Assembly (NCBI GenBank): GCA_035222895.1
Contig: JAVYIG010004937.1
Coordinates: 1-64,000, forward strand
Origin: Strongylocentrotus droebachiensis
Taxonomy: Eukaryota; Echinodermata; Echinoidea; Camarodonta; Strongylocentrotidae
DNA: 64,000 nt
Direction: 5' to 3'
Shown here: positions 54,641-64,000 of the stretch, one piece after another
Layout of the letters: each line of letters opens with the position of its first letter
Numbering within the stretch: position 1 is the first letter of the stretch
The notes under the pieces: model-generated
What the model saw: the letters and a program-made list of their open reading frames with translations, nothing else
Told to the model about the DNA's origin: nothing
The model's database searches: none
Program-made: the position numbers and the translations under genes

Positions 54641-54794
54641 AACAACTTACTTAGCTTAACGATAAAATGACTGTGTAAATTCACATTTATTCTTCTAAAT
54701 TTTGTTAATACAACAAATGAAATGCATACTCGTCGTAAATCCAATTTAGTCCTGGGTACTCAATTATAAAAGCAAATTCCAATTGTGCGATGTA

Positions 54795-54970
54795 GGATAG
54801 TTGTCAGGGGGTAGTTGTCCAAGAGGATGGTTGTCGTTGGGGGTAGTTGTTTTGGGGTAGTTGTCCTGGGGGTAGTTTTTCGGGAGAAGTTGTCCTAGGG
54901 GGTAATCGTCCAAGAGGGTGGTCATCCTAGGGGTGGTTAGCCGGGGGTGATTGTCCAGGGGGTCGGTATC
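54795..54970 (+). repeat. G-rich 18-bp minisatellite
   Basis: About nine units of GGGGGTAGTTGTCC with variable ends. G-runs on one strand could form G-quadruplexes. It sits at the boundary where the gene 2 flank similarity with gene 1 ends. Confidence 0.85.
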
Positions 54971-55204
54971 CGCATATGGAAACGTTTGCTTGTATTTGTC
55001 TCATAAAAGAATTTGATCACGAACTGACTCCCACATGGTGTTGAGTGCTCAGGGGTCATAGGCCACTGGCTTCATCGGGCAGGTAGTTCCATTATGTGAA
55101 TGGGTAAATTAACTGTTACAAAATGAGGGGACACATTACATTGTACAATAGGGACACACATTGTTTTTATTGTGCAGAACATACTCTTTTATTGACTTAC
55201 TTAT

Positions 55205-55445
55205 TGCATGGAACTATAAAACCAAAATGCATTTTGTATTCTAACAATTGGAGTACAAAGAATAATAACAGGTGAATGAAATGCATAAACACCACAAACA
55301 CCTGGGGAGGAAGCATTCATAAATTTGAATACATATAGTTGATAAACGACTCCGATGAATCTATAAAACCAAAATGAAATTTGCGTTCTGGCAATTGGAG
55401 TACAAAGCATGAATAATTTAGTTGATAAACGACTCCGCATGTGGA
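55205..55445. repeat. Two-copy 170-bp repeat
   Basis: AATTGGAGTACAAAG and GTTGATAAACGACTCC recur in the same order at about 55247/55338 and 55397/55421. No gene is supported. Confidence 0.65.
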
Positions 55446-58097
55446 CGTTTGTTGGAGCAGAAAGCAGTGGATTCTTAACAACACGAACCCATTTAACAGA
55501 ATGTCGGAACGTAAATTAAATTTGGCGCGGTTGGAAAATGCATCTTTCTACCCTGCGACTTTAATGGTACGATCCAGTAAATTAAAACAGTAAAATGGGT
55601 CTTATTTTAAAATTACTCATTAAATAAAACCCAAAACTTCAGTGATATCAGAAAAAATATGTTATATCTTTCTAATAATTAAAAAAAGATGTATAAACAT
55701 TGTGAAAGTGTCGCATTTTACGATAAAAGACACCGATTTAGCGAAGATTACGTCATTAGTGCGCTTGCATCAGGGAATTCAAGGTCAAAAGGTCAATTCA
55801 GATGCTGATAAGTTATTGGTCGAGCCTTTTTGTTTCCTTTATTCCGACAAAATTACACAATTAATCAAAATAAGTGTGATACCAGAAGAAAGCTAACGAT
55901 TAGTAATTTCATTAACCACTTGCCCCAAAGTCTCTTGACCACAGTGAAACGAGTGAGAGCTTGCGAGAGCGGCCAAAGTGTGATTGAAACTCGCTATTTG
56001 GTCTTCTCCAACGCAAAAAGAGACGACATTGTGCTGGATAAATGTATTTTTTCCGACAAAAGTACAGAAAATTTGCATATGGTCTTTTTATATTATACTT
56101 TATGAAATGTTACCCGAGTGACTTCCGGGCGCCCCAGTGCTGGAAAGAAACGCACATTTTAGAAAACTTCACTTTTTCATGGAAAAATGCTTATTTGTTC
56201 TATGCACGCAAGTCAGATTGAGCGGATGATACAACGTTTCCATATGATACGCTGTTTTACATCAGATTGGAAGCATGCCATGATCCATCACTGCTGCAAC
56301 ATCCAAGTAATGTTCGGTCAGATTATCCTGCAAAACAAAAAATATATGGATGGTAAACAAGACTTCAAATATTTCAAATCATTTCTCATGATGACGACCG
56401 CATTGTTAAGATCATCAACGTTACACTGCAGCTGTTTCTGGTCATTTAAACTGTTAGCAGTGTAAGTGCAAGAAAGATATATGAGTATTCATTTCTTCAG
56501 ACAAAAATGATGTGCTTCCCCCTGCATGAATTTAAATTAGGAATTTTGACTTCGACATTTCCACCCTTGTTTCACCTTTGATAGAATATACTGATTTATG
56601 AACTATCTGATGAACCATTTGTCAATGAATTATTAAAACTAATGAACCAGCAAAGTGTGAATGCATTGCTTTTATTTTGAGAAAGCTGTGCGAAGAAATA
56701 TCATAAAATAAGTAAATTATACATGACGTTGTAAGGAAAGCTTTTATTATTGAGAACACGAATCATTTGCCATGACCCTTCTCAGAACTTCAAATTATGG
56801 CTGAAAGCGAGATATACGGGTACTGGATCTTGACGTCATACTTTGGACAGAGAGCCGGAGCGGCAGCTCGAGGCGCTAGCGAGAAGCACACATACACAGT
56901 GTACACATGCAATGTTGCATAGCGAAAGTGGACTAACAATCTTTTGATTCCATTTAATTAAACGTTAAAATTGCCTGTTATGCCATTTGTACAATATAAG
57001 AATGATTTTGATTATTCCAAATATCTTGTTATTTGTTATTGTTTGTTGACATGACGATTATGATGATGATTTTTATATGCAGTTAAATCGCTTTTGTCAT
57101 CAATCCCGGGACTGAAATTCATTATAATGCCGTGCAGTTCCATTTCCGATGTCGATCTAATTATATGGTTTGAATCCCGCATTGATTCGTCTATGATTTA
57201 TTCTGCTTGGAATTTGCCAAGAATGACCTTAAACTTTCCCCAAAATCTACATTATCTGCACTTTTCGAACCAGCATCTTTTTTCCGGGATTTTGTTTTGC
57301 CAAATGAAACCATGTGGCACATGATTATTCACATCCTACTAGCTAAAAAGAAAATGTTTGGTGGAGGGGGTAGTTTAGGCCTTATAATTGAACCTAAACA
57401 AAAATATAAAAAAATAACGTGTGTTGGTGGTTGTGCGAGTCGCTCATTATCTCATCCTCACTTATGCTTTAACAAAAAATCTTGACATGTTTTAAGAAAA
57501 TACGAATTGATAGATTGATAGTTTAACTAAACCAGACATCAAAATACGGGCAATATAATTCCTTTCATGAGACCCAACAGATGTTACTTATTGATTCAAA
57601 ATAGTACATTATACAAGTAAAACAAGTAATCAGGGTTAGATAAGAAATTCTAGACTTAAAGGTATGATTTAAAAAAAAAAAATCAGTTTTAGACATTACC
57701 AATTGTTTAACTGAACCTTTATATGAAGATCCCAAATTAATTGTTATTTAAAAGAATTGATCTAAATATAATTGTGCTACACTTTACTGAGAAGTGGAAT
57801 TGGAGAATTTGTACAATCTGAAATTCGTTAAATGAATATGGCACAAATCATGAATTGGTACTGCAGTCCCCAGAAAAAAATATACTGACAACAAATGAAT
57901 ACAATCTACGAAAGTAGATTGCAAAAAAAAGCTGAGTATAAGCTATTTCATATGTTTTCCTATGAAATTACTCTGATATTTTACATAAACTGTAAAGCTC
58001 AGAAGAAGGGGTAAGGGCCAGGATGATCAAATATTGAAAGCCAATTACTATTGAAAATCAACGAGGGCGTAGTAAACTGTGTTGGAGGCTGTGTAGT
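55446..58097. other. Region 3' of gene 3, no confident gene
   Basis: 56250-56450 is similar to 11440-11650 and contains a conserved acceptor-like tract (TTTTTTGTTTTGCAG on the minus strand, before 56327 and 11520). The rest, 55.5-56.2 and 56.5-58.1 kb, shows no domain, RNA or clear repeat. Gene 3's 3' UTR and polyadenylation site should be here but cannot be placed. Confidence 0.4.
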
Positions 58098-58178
58098 TCA
58101 ATTCCCAGGGGTGGGACATACGTCGGAATAGTCTTCACAACAGTTCCCATTATCAACACACATGCTGTAACTATGGCA
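58098..58178 (-). pseudogene. Decayed SMB module 3' of gene 3
   Basis: The minus strand reads CHSYSMCVDNGNCCEDYSDV followed by CPTPGN and a stop. This is the second half of an SMB module (CxxxxxC...NCCxDYxxxC), with one cysteine of the CxC pair replaced by Ser. The N-terminal half is absent; a TAG and intron-like sequence shared with the other SMB downstream flanks precede it. No acceptor in the right phase is visible. It is probably a dead fragment, though it could serve as a terminal exon if a cryptic acceptor is used. Confidence 0.65.
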
Positions 58179-58239
58179 CTATATTAACTGTATATCATAA
58201 ACATAGCTAATCCATTTTGGAATAGGTAGTCAAGTTTCC

Positions 58240-58330
58240 CCTATACTAATAATAATAATAATAGCTAGTTCTTATATAGCGCTTTTCAGGACCGAAGGCC
58301 CTCTCAAAGCGCTTTACAGATATATATATA
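58240..58330 (-). repeat. Retroelement tail
   Basis: TGTAAAGCGCTTTGAGAGGGCC...AAGCGCTATATAAGAACTAG precedes (TTATTATT)n on the minus strand; classic form of this tail class. Confidence 0.7.
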
Positions 58331-58468
58331 ATTATCCCGGTCATAGGATTCAGGCTTACCCGCACACAATGTATGCACATTCTCCACTCCCTGGGGAGCA
58401 TTCCAGCCAGGCGTCTTTTTTTACAAGCGCACACTTGCTAATCTAACCACATTAGCTACTACTACTAC

Positions 58469-58609
58469 CTCGGGGGCGACACACGTCTTCATAGTCATCG
58501 CAACAGTTGCCATTCGACTCGCACTGGCTGTCACAGTAGCAACTCTCAGCATTACAAGAATACTCGGAGTTCACACAGCAGCTGTCTGAACACGATCCGT
58601 TTCTTGGTA
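58469..58609 (-). CDS. Gene 3 second somatomedin-B exon
   Basis: This 141-bp phase 1-1 exon (acceptor TTTATCCACAG, donor G|GTAGTA) encodes VPRNGSCSDSCCVNSEYSC and then CYCDSQCESNGNCCDDYEDV. It has ten cysteines with the same extra pair as the other SMB copies in the window. It is shorter at both ends than the first SMB exon of gene 3 (62245-62430). It follows LDLa in transcription. In gene 2 the equivalent exon is cut off after seven residues (11832-11851), so the C-terminal architecture of the two genes differs. Confidence 0.88.
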
Positions 58610-59642
58610 CTGTGGATAAAATTATTAGAATGCTTTGTTTCCGAAATAATATATGCAAGAGTTGAAATACTCACAAAAGTTTGTGTAAACATAGGTTTAC
58701 CATAAAACATGTGGATTATAGTAGTCCAATATCATAAAGTTTAACATTATAATCACTTTAAACAAATTATATGAAAGAGACAAAAATATATGCATGTACA
58801 CTATATACACCTGGGGGGGGGGGGGGGTGTTTCACAAAGATCCTAAGTCGAACTTAACTCTAAGTTGGACTTAAATTTTATGGAGAGCCATTTGTAGTCT
58901 TGAAATAAAATATATTCCAAAGCGAAAATTCAAGTATATTAGACTATATATAAATTCCACATCAAGAAAATGAAATCTCCTTTATAATAGAAAATATGAA
59001 TTATTTGAAAATCAACATGTTATGTCTTTTAAAATAACTTTTACAAAATATTTTCATAGATGCTAACGGATTTCCATAATTGTTATCCAACTTAGAGAAA
59101 AGTTCAACTTAGGATCTTTGTGAAACACCCCCTGATCCTATAACCATTTAAGTACCTTCTACTATTATTTCAGTGTGTGTGTGTGTGTGTCTGCGTGTTT
59201 TTTTGTTTTTTTTAATGTAATTTTACTTCTGGGAACTAACCTTTTAATATTGTTACCATATAAACTACGTGAATCAGAATCAGTTTGTAGCCGAAGACAG
59301 ACAACCGACCTCACCTCTAGCCCCACTGATATCTCTTTATACATTGGTATTGACATTGTGCCTTAGGAATTCCGAAACAGACGCTTATATTGTCACTTTT
59401 TTATCGTTACTGCGTTAACCGAGGACTCGTTTCTTCATTCTAAACTAGATTGTATGTAGCCTGTTACACATTCAAGAAATTAAAAAAACAAATTATCTGT
59501 GAACAGTTCAGGTTGAGACAAATCTTTTAGACATGTGCTGACAATGATCTATTAGTAAATTCCCCTGTGTCAAAGAATTAATTCATCAGATATATTCAAA
59601 CCATCTTGATATACTTTTTCAACAATAATAAACAAAGCTTAC

Positions 59643-59747
59643 CACAATACTCATCAGATGAATCTACACAGTCGCTAAATCCATTACATACATCAAAGCG
59701 GGTAATACATTGTCCGTTCGTGCACTGGAAAAGATCCTCATCACAAC
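59643..59747 (-). CDS. Gene 3 LDL-receptor class A exon
   Basis: This 105-bp phase 1-1 exon (acceptor CCTCGTCAG, donor G|GTAAGC) encodes [20 protein letters not shown] followed by [14 protein letters not shown]. It has six cysteines and the acidic calcium site (D-x-SDE) intact. It is open, although it has no internal Met. Relative to gene 2 (12616-12720), changes cluster in the first loop ([10 protein letters not shown] against [10 protein letters not shown]), the ligand-facing part of LDLa modules, while the Ca site is unchanged. Confidence 0.9.
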
Positions 59748-60317
59748 CTGACGAGGCAAAATATATTTGAAAGAGCTATAACATTTATTAAACATTTTAC
59801 ATGGCTCAAATATTCCAAACGTGTTTGGTTAAATAGTGCTTCTTTTGTTCTGCTTCTAATTCTTATCTGTTATTATGATGATATTCTACGACTTGAACAA
59901 TCTAATGTTAATTAAAATCTCAAGGCAGAAACATAAATTCTATTTCAGGCATTTATATTTTTTTTATATTTGAAAGTTGTTTGAACATTTCTCATATTCA
60001 TATATGTAAACGCATTTACAGGGAAGTGGTTTTCCGTGGCCTTCTACATCAACAGGATAACGATCATGATGATAGCACTTAACAATAATTACCTGGTTGC
60101 CAAATTAGTAAGCAGATTTTCGAATCGATTTTTCTTTCCTAATCTTGATTCGTTTATACGTGCATACAACATTATCCTGTTATTGGCTGCTTACATATTC
60201 AGTGTCTCGAATGGTTAATATTCTAAAATCGTAGCGAAACAAGACGTATGAAGAAGCAAGCAATGTCAAAATTGGTCCTGTTAATTAATATGAAAAAGCA
60301 TAGTCACTGTTTCTCAC

Positions 60318-60689
60318 CTTTATATGAAGAAGCTATGAAGATTAAGAGACCCCAATCAGTACCAAACGCATCGGTTGAGAATTGCACCCACATATTAGGA
60401 TGGGCAGACCAAGAGGAATAAGGCAAATCACCAGAAGGATTATATGTCAGGTGGAATATCTGCGTACTCTCCTCAAATACGTCCGAGATCCCAGTGTAGA
60501 TGCGAACGTAGTCATGGATTGAGTGCAGTCTCACAGTCCCGAAATGCATGAAGAACCGGCGCCCATGGACAGCTCTGACATGCCATAGAATGTTCTCGAG
60601 ATTATTGTAGTTGTTAGGGTAGTTAGGAGAAGACACACGTAGGTTTTCACTTCCTCGCATATTGTACGTTGTATTCGATATGAACACGT
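60318..60689 (-). CDS. Gene 3 CUB-like domain exon, cysteine-free
   Basis: This 372-bp phase 1-1 exon (acceptor TTTACTTTCAG, donor G|GTGAGA) is the same length as the gene 2 exon 13924-14295. It contains SSPNYPNNYNNLENILWHV, DYVRIYTGISDVFEE and NMWVQFSTDAFGTDWGLLIF, a CUB framework. As in gene 2, none of the four CUB cysteines is present, so the loss predates the duplication. Differences from gene 2 include LRVSSPNYP against LLVFTPNYR, FMHFGTVRL against LITFGTVRM and PYSSWSAH against DSYWSGH. Confidence 0.85.
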
Positions 60690-60943
60690 CTGAAAGTAAA
60701 ATGGAATATGTATAATGCATTTCTTGTATCATTACCAAAGAAGCGATTTGGATTAGGGTAAGGGATAAGGGTCTCTTGAAAGTCTCTTGAAAGATTTGTT
60801 GGGAGGAAAAGTAGAAGGTAGAGAGACTAGACCGAGAGGGAAATAGGAAATAACTAGAAAGGGAATATTAAGACATGTAGTATATACCTTCATAGATAAT
60901 AAAACGTCATGTAGCATCTGTTTTTTTTTGTTAGCTGTTATTA

Positions 60944-61496
60944 AAGTGACTTGGTAACATTGTTGAAGGTTGATGAAAAAAATTGCTTAATATTTGTATA
61001 AAATGTTACTTACTATATTCCTTCTACTGTACTAACCCTCTGACAGGCAAAAAATCCTGAAAAATTCTCAAACCACGAAGATATCTATGGTTTTCTTTGA
61101 AGGCGTCGATGTGAGGCACCCTCTAACAGTGATTAACAGTAAATTCTCCCAACCATTTTTGAATTTTCCCAACCGTTTTTCCATGAAAAAAAGACATAAA
61201 ACAGGCTATAACAAATTTGTCAACACTTAAATGTCTGGAATGGAATGTAGAGCCATTTTATTGCTTTGTGAGATTTCCATTCACCTAAAATGTAAATTAA
61301 ATTGTTCTATAGATCTAGATCTAGACCTAGTTGGGAGAATTAAGGAATCGATCAGATCAGTTTTTCCCAATTTGTACCATGAATTAATGGTCCGTTTTCA
61401 CTCGAATTTTCAGAATATCTTTAATTGTACATCTAGCATTGAAGTCACTACCTTAGAACCAGTATCTCTCATCTGAACAATGTTACCAAGTCCCTT
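60944..61496. mobile_element. 0.55-kb TIR element, gene 3 only
   Basis: The left end AAGTGACTTGGTAACATTG and the right end CAATGTTACCAAGTCCCTT are inverted. The gene 2 intron reads GCTGTTATTAATACTCCC at 14539-14556 without the element, so it inserted after the duplication. Inside are a CTAGATCT-rich patch (61308-61330) and no recognisable protein. Confidence 0.75.
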
Positions 61497-62244
61497 GAAA
61501 TAATACTCCCTTTATTACTATTATCATTATCATTATTTTATTTGGCAAATCAAGTCACATAAATACAACAATATAACAAACATGAATTGAGATAAAATCA
61601 ATAGATGGCATATACAAATATCGCAATAGCAGGTGCATCCTGTCTAGCTGCCCGGGAATGGAAAAAGTTAACTAAATAACTGTGATCCACAGACCTTCCC
61701 CCCACCCCCACATCCGGCCAAATGCACCTGATATTGAATGAAATAAAGTTTTGAAAAGAAAAGAATGATGAGGGGAAGGTAATGGAAGAAAAAATGAGAA
61801 AAAGAGGGAAAAAAGAGAAGAAAAAAGAGGAAAAAAGAGAAGAAAAAAGAAAGAAAGAAAAATCAATAAACATTGCATTAAACAAATAAAAAAGTTGTGG
61901 TTTCATGACAAGCATCCTTACATATTGTTACTGTTAATCATAAACTCCATCATCACATTATACAAAATAACAATAACAATATTTGTATCATTATAATTAT
62001 TAATATTTGTATTACTACTGTTATCAGTCCATGCCCTAGCTTTAATATCTTTAATATCTACATGCTATGTGAATTGTAACATCCAAATGCTGTGGTGCGT
62101 TTCGTGTGCCAGAGATCCCTTTTAATGATCTGGCACTCTTAACTGTATAGCATAAACATAACTAATCCTTTTGGAATATGTAGTCAAGTTCCCCTAGCAC
62201 TATGTAGTAGAATCAATGCAAGAAGGAAGTAAAGATATGAATAC

Positions 62245-62430
62245 CTATACCAGATACACTGCCTATACTGGCATATATGCTAGGACACACGTCTTCATAG
62301 TCATCGCAACAGTTGTAATTCCTCTCGCACCAGCTGTCACAGTAGCAACCCCCGGGGTTACAAGAATACTCAGAGCTCGTACAACAGCTTATTGAACATG
62401 ATCCGTTTCTCTGCGGTGGTTCAGTTGATT
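62245..62430 (-). CDS. Gene 3 first somatomedin-B exon
   Basis: This 186-bp phase 1-1 exon (acceptor TTTTTTTCAG, donor G|GTATTC) encodes ESTEPPQRNGSCSISCCTSS, then EYSCNPGGCYCDSWCERNYN, CCDDYEDVCPS and a tail ASIGSVSGI. Ten cysteines match the variant SMB pattern of this family. The tail is six codons longer than in gene 2 (15370-15537), from a small in-frame insertion near the donor. It sits between CCP-d and CUB, as in gene 2. Confidence 0.9.
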
Positions 62431-62812
62431 CTGAAAAAAAGGTAAAACATAAGCCCCATCGAAATTCAACAAATCTTCAGGAAACGATGGTTTTACAGTT
62501 AAATTTTACATTCCATTTTTGATAACATGGTAGTACCATGGTACCGTGGCAAACTGAAAATATCGTGTACCATGGTAATTTTCATATAAGGGATAGCATC
62601 CAGTATGCCAGTGTGTATAATTCCAAAAAAGCCAGGTCTATCAGGAAAACCTAATATCGACTTCAAATATCTCTCGAATGTTGGACATGAAGAAGAGAAG
62701 GAAACTGGCTAATAGACTGAGGTGATAATCTATATACAACGATCAAGGAAGTATTGGAGTATCTAGAAGAGGATACCCCAGGCAATTGGTTAAAGAGAGT
62801 CATGTGACATAC

Positions 62813-63001
62813 CTTCACAGGTGGGTAAGGGATCCGACCAGACCCCACTCTCCAAGCATCGCAGGTTATTGGTATCACCTCGTAGAACGTAACCCTCTAC
62901 ACAGTTGAAGATCCTCTCATCTCCAATGTTCCTCCCGTCGCTGAAGTGGACACTCTCCGTGACTGCATGGTCTGGTATGTTGAGTACCGGGCACCTGCTC
63001 A
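62813..63001 (-). CDS. Gene 3 CCP-d (sushi) exon
   Basis: This 189-bp phase 1-1 exon (acceptor ATTGATAG, donor G|GTATGT) encodes a CCP module with cysteines in SRCPVL, IFNCVE, NLRCLE and PTCE. It is closest to CCP-d' of gene 2 but carries HAVTESVHFSD in the hypervariable segment where gene 2 has HAVIEGVHLSN. It is followed by SMB about 0.38 kb downstream, the same order as in gene 2. No 370-bp tandem duplication is present on this side. Confidence 0.9.
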
Positions 63002-63307
63002 CTATCAATAGAAGATATAAACGCTAGATTCGAATAGACCGGTTTACCATCTCTCACGTTAACAATCATAAACTGCAAGTAAATGATCGAGTGCGTAGAC
63101 ATGGGAACTTTGTTTTCGCAATGTCAAAATGACACCGCCGCATTTTCTTGTGAAAATGACACAGTTCTTACTCGGATTTTGATGAGATTTTCGGCACACT
63201 TATGCTTTAGAATATAAGGATCGAGATCAAGCATTAGTGTAATACGACAGAAAACTATTGTCAAGTTAATATTATTAGGTGCGTAGACATAAGGCTCCCC
63301 ATCATAC

Positions 63308-63499
63308 CTGTACATACGGGAGGACCATCCGACCATTGACCCTTTTCACATGTGATGTTCCAATATCCCACCAAGCGGTAGTCATCTTCGCATTCGAATG
63401 AAACCGAAGTTCCAGATGGAAAGATATCTCGAGGCTGTTGTCTGGAACCATCTAGTATCCTCCCGTGCACTGGAGCCGCAGGGGCCCCACACTCAGCAG
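63308..63499 (-). CDS. Gene 3 CCP-c (sushi) exon
   Basis: This 192-bp phase 1-1 exon (acceptor TGATATAG, donor G|GTATGA) encodes AAECGAPAAPVHGRILDGSR, then DIFPSGTSVSFECEDDYRLV and ITCEKGQWSDGPPVC. Four cysteines and one Trp define a CCP module. It shares CGAPAAPVHG with the gene 1 exon 622-814 and is that exon's closest relative here, which points to exchange or shared ancestry between genes 1 and 3 at this module. It is the most upstream gene 3 exon in the window; the gene continues beyond 64000. Confidence 0.9.
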
Positions 63500-63539
63500 C
63501 TATATCACAGTGAAGAGAACACACATCATTTCACTCCAT

Positions 63540-64000
63540 ATACGTCTCTTTTTGGGTTGTTTCAGCCTTTAAGTAAAAGGCTATTGAGATGTAGTTTGTA
63601 CTATTTGTATTATTATCATTAATGCGTTTAACTACTTTGAATAATATCAGATAACTATGATGACATTACACCATGGGCACATTCTTCATTTTATTCGAGG
63701 CTCAATTCTTCTTAATAATTATGGCAATGTCTCAAAACCGTGAGATAGAGTCTGTGCAGACTAACATTCCCCAAACCGTGTTCCTACAATTCTGCCCCGT
63801 GTACATGTACATGTGCGTCACCAACATTTCACCCTTTGTTTTCATTTTGTATGGGTATGTGTGTGTGGGAGTGTGTGTATGTGTGTTTGTAACCATCTAG
63901 TCACTGCCGACCCGTCTTAACATTCCAATAACTATTATGATCCACGTAACGGATTGCATTTTTCGGACGATGATTACCATGAATCCCAACCTTTTCATGT
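63540..64000. other. Gene 3 intron at the right edge
   Basis: Non-coding sequence similar to 17740-17960 and, more distantly, to 2150-2420, ending in a TG-rich stretch. The Harbinger-like MITE of genes 1 and 2 is absent at the equivalent position (about 63550). No exon was seen before the window ends. Confidence 0.6.

Larger units (their letters stand above)
50690..54770. repeat. 5' flank block duplicated from 6.96-9.9 kb
   Basis: Collinear with the gene 1 flank, including the dispersed repeat at 51660-52020 and the 53.3-54.1-kb block. It has been enlarged by the mariner-like palindrome (52277-53178) and by retroelement insertions near 54.15-54.65 kb. Confidence 0.75.

Noticed and set aside
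55642..56105. Overlapping plus-strand frames as a gene 3' of gene 3
   Set aside because: No domain, no paralogue in the matching region at 11 kb, and composition like the surrounding intergenic DNA.

Overview
This is metazoan genomic DNA, AT-rich and intron-rich, full of microsatellites, fold-back elements and retroelement tails. There is no prokaryotic gene organisation. The exon repertoire (CCP/sushi, Ig-like, SRCR, CUB, LDLa and somatomedin-B modules) and the retroelement tails built on 'GCGCTTTA...(TTATTATT)n' suggest a marine invertebrate deuterostome, most likely an echinoderm such as a sea urchin. The phylum is an inference, not something proven here.

All recognisable host coding sequence is on the minus strand, as short exons with near-canonical splice sites. 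Almost every exon is symmetrical, phase 1 to phase 1; the Ig-like domain is split 1-0 and 0-1. Three tandem paralogous genes can be recognised, transcribed from high to low coordinates. Gene 1 starts at 6466 (signal-peptide exon) and runs off the left edge: signal, CCP-a, CCP-b, Ig (two exons), CCP-c. Gene 2 has an equivalent signal exon at 46632, and a second unrelated signal-peptide exon at 40369. Its body is SRCR (31072-30752), possible mini linker exons, CCP-b, Ig, CCP-c, CCP-d, CCP-c', CCP-d', SMB, CUB, LDLa, then a truncated SMB remnant near 11.84 kb. Gene 3 enters from the right edge: CCP-c, CCP-d, SMB, CUB, LDLa, SMB, then a decayed SMB at 58.1 kb. The exon chains are inferred from order, strand and phase; no transcript was available.

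Non-coding DNA was duplicated with the genes. 0.44-4.1 kb matches 18.7-25.7 kb, 5.4-10.1 kb matches 45.6-54.8 kb, and 11.4-17.7 kb matches 56.2-63.6 kb. Comparing copies exposes insertions with their empty sites: a TA-targeting 1.36-kb fold-back element at 22.1-23.5 kb, a probable 1.1-kb element carrying a 15-bp minisatellite at 20.7-21.8 kb, and a 0.55-kb TIR element at 60.9-61.5 kb. A PIF/Harbinger-like MITE at 0.87 and 19.2 kb is older than the duplication. Gene 1 carries three separate one-base insertions, in three exons that are intact in gene 2, so it is decaying or the local sequence contains errors.

The long spans at 31-46 kb and 46.7-56 kb are introns and intergenic DNA dominated by repeats: LINE reverse-transcriptase remnants, a head-to-tail pair of elements containing tRNA-like sequence, TTAA MITEs, a 2.5-kb fold-back with internal direct repeats, and a 0.9-kb mariner-like palindrome. 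The proteins look like secreted or extracellular multidomain recognition or adhesion molecules. An immune role is plausible from the domain set and the tandem expansion, but it is not shown by the sequence.
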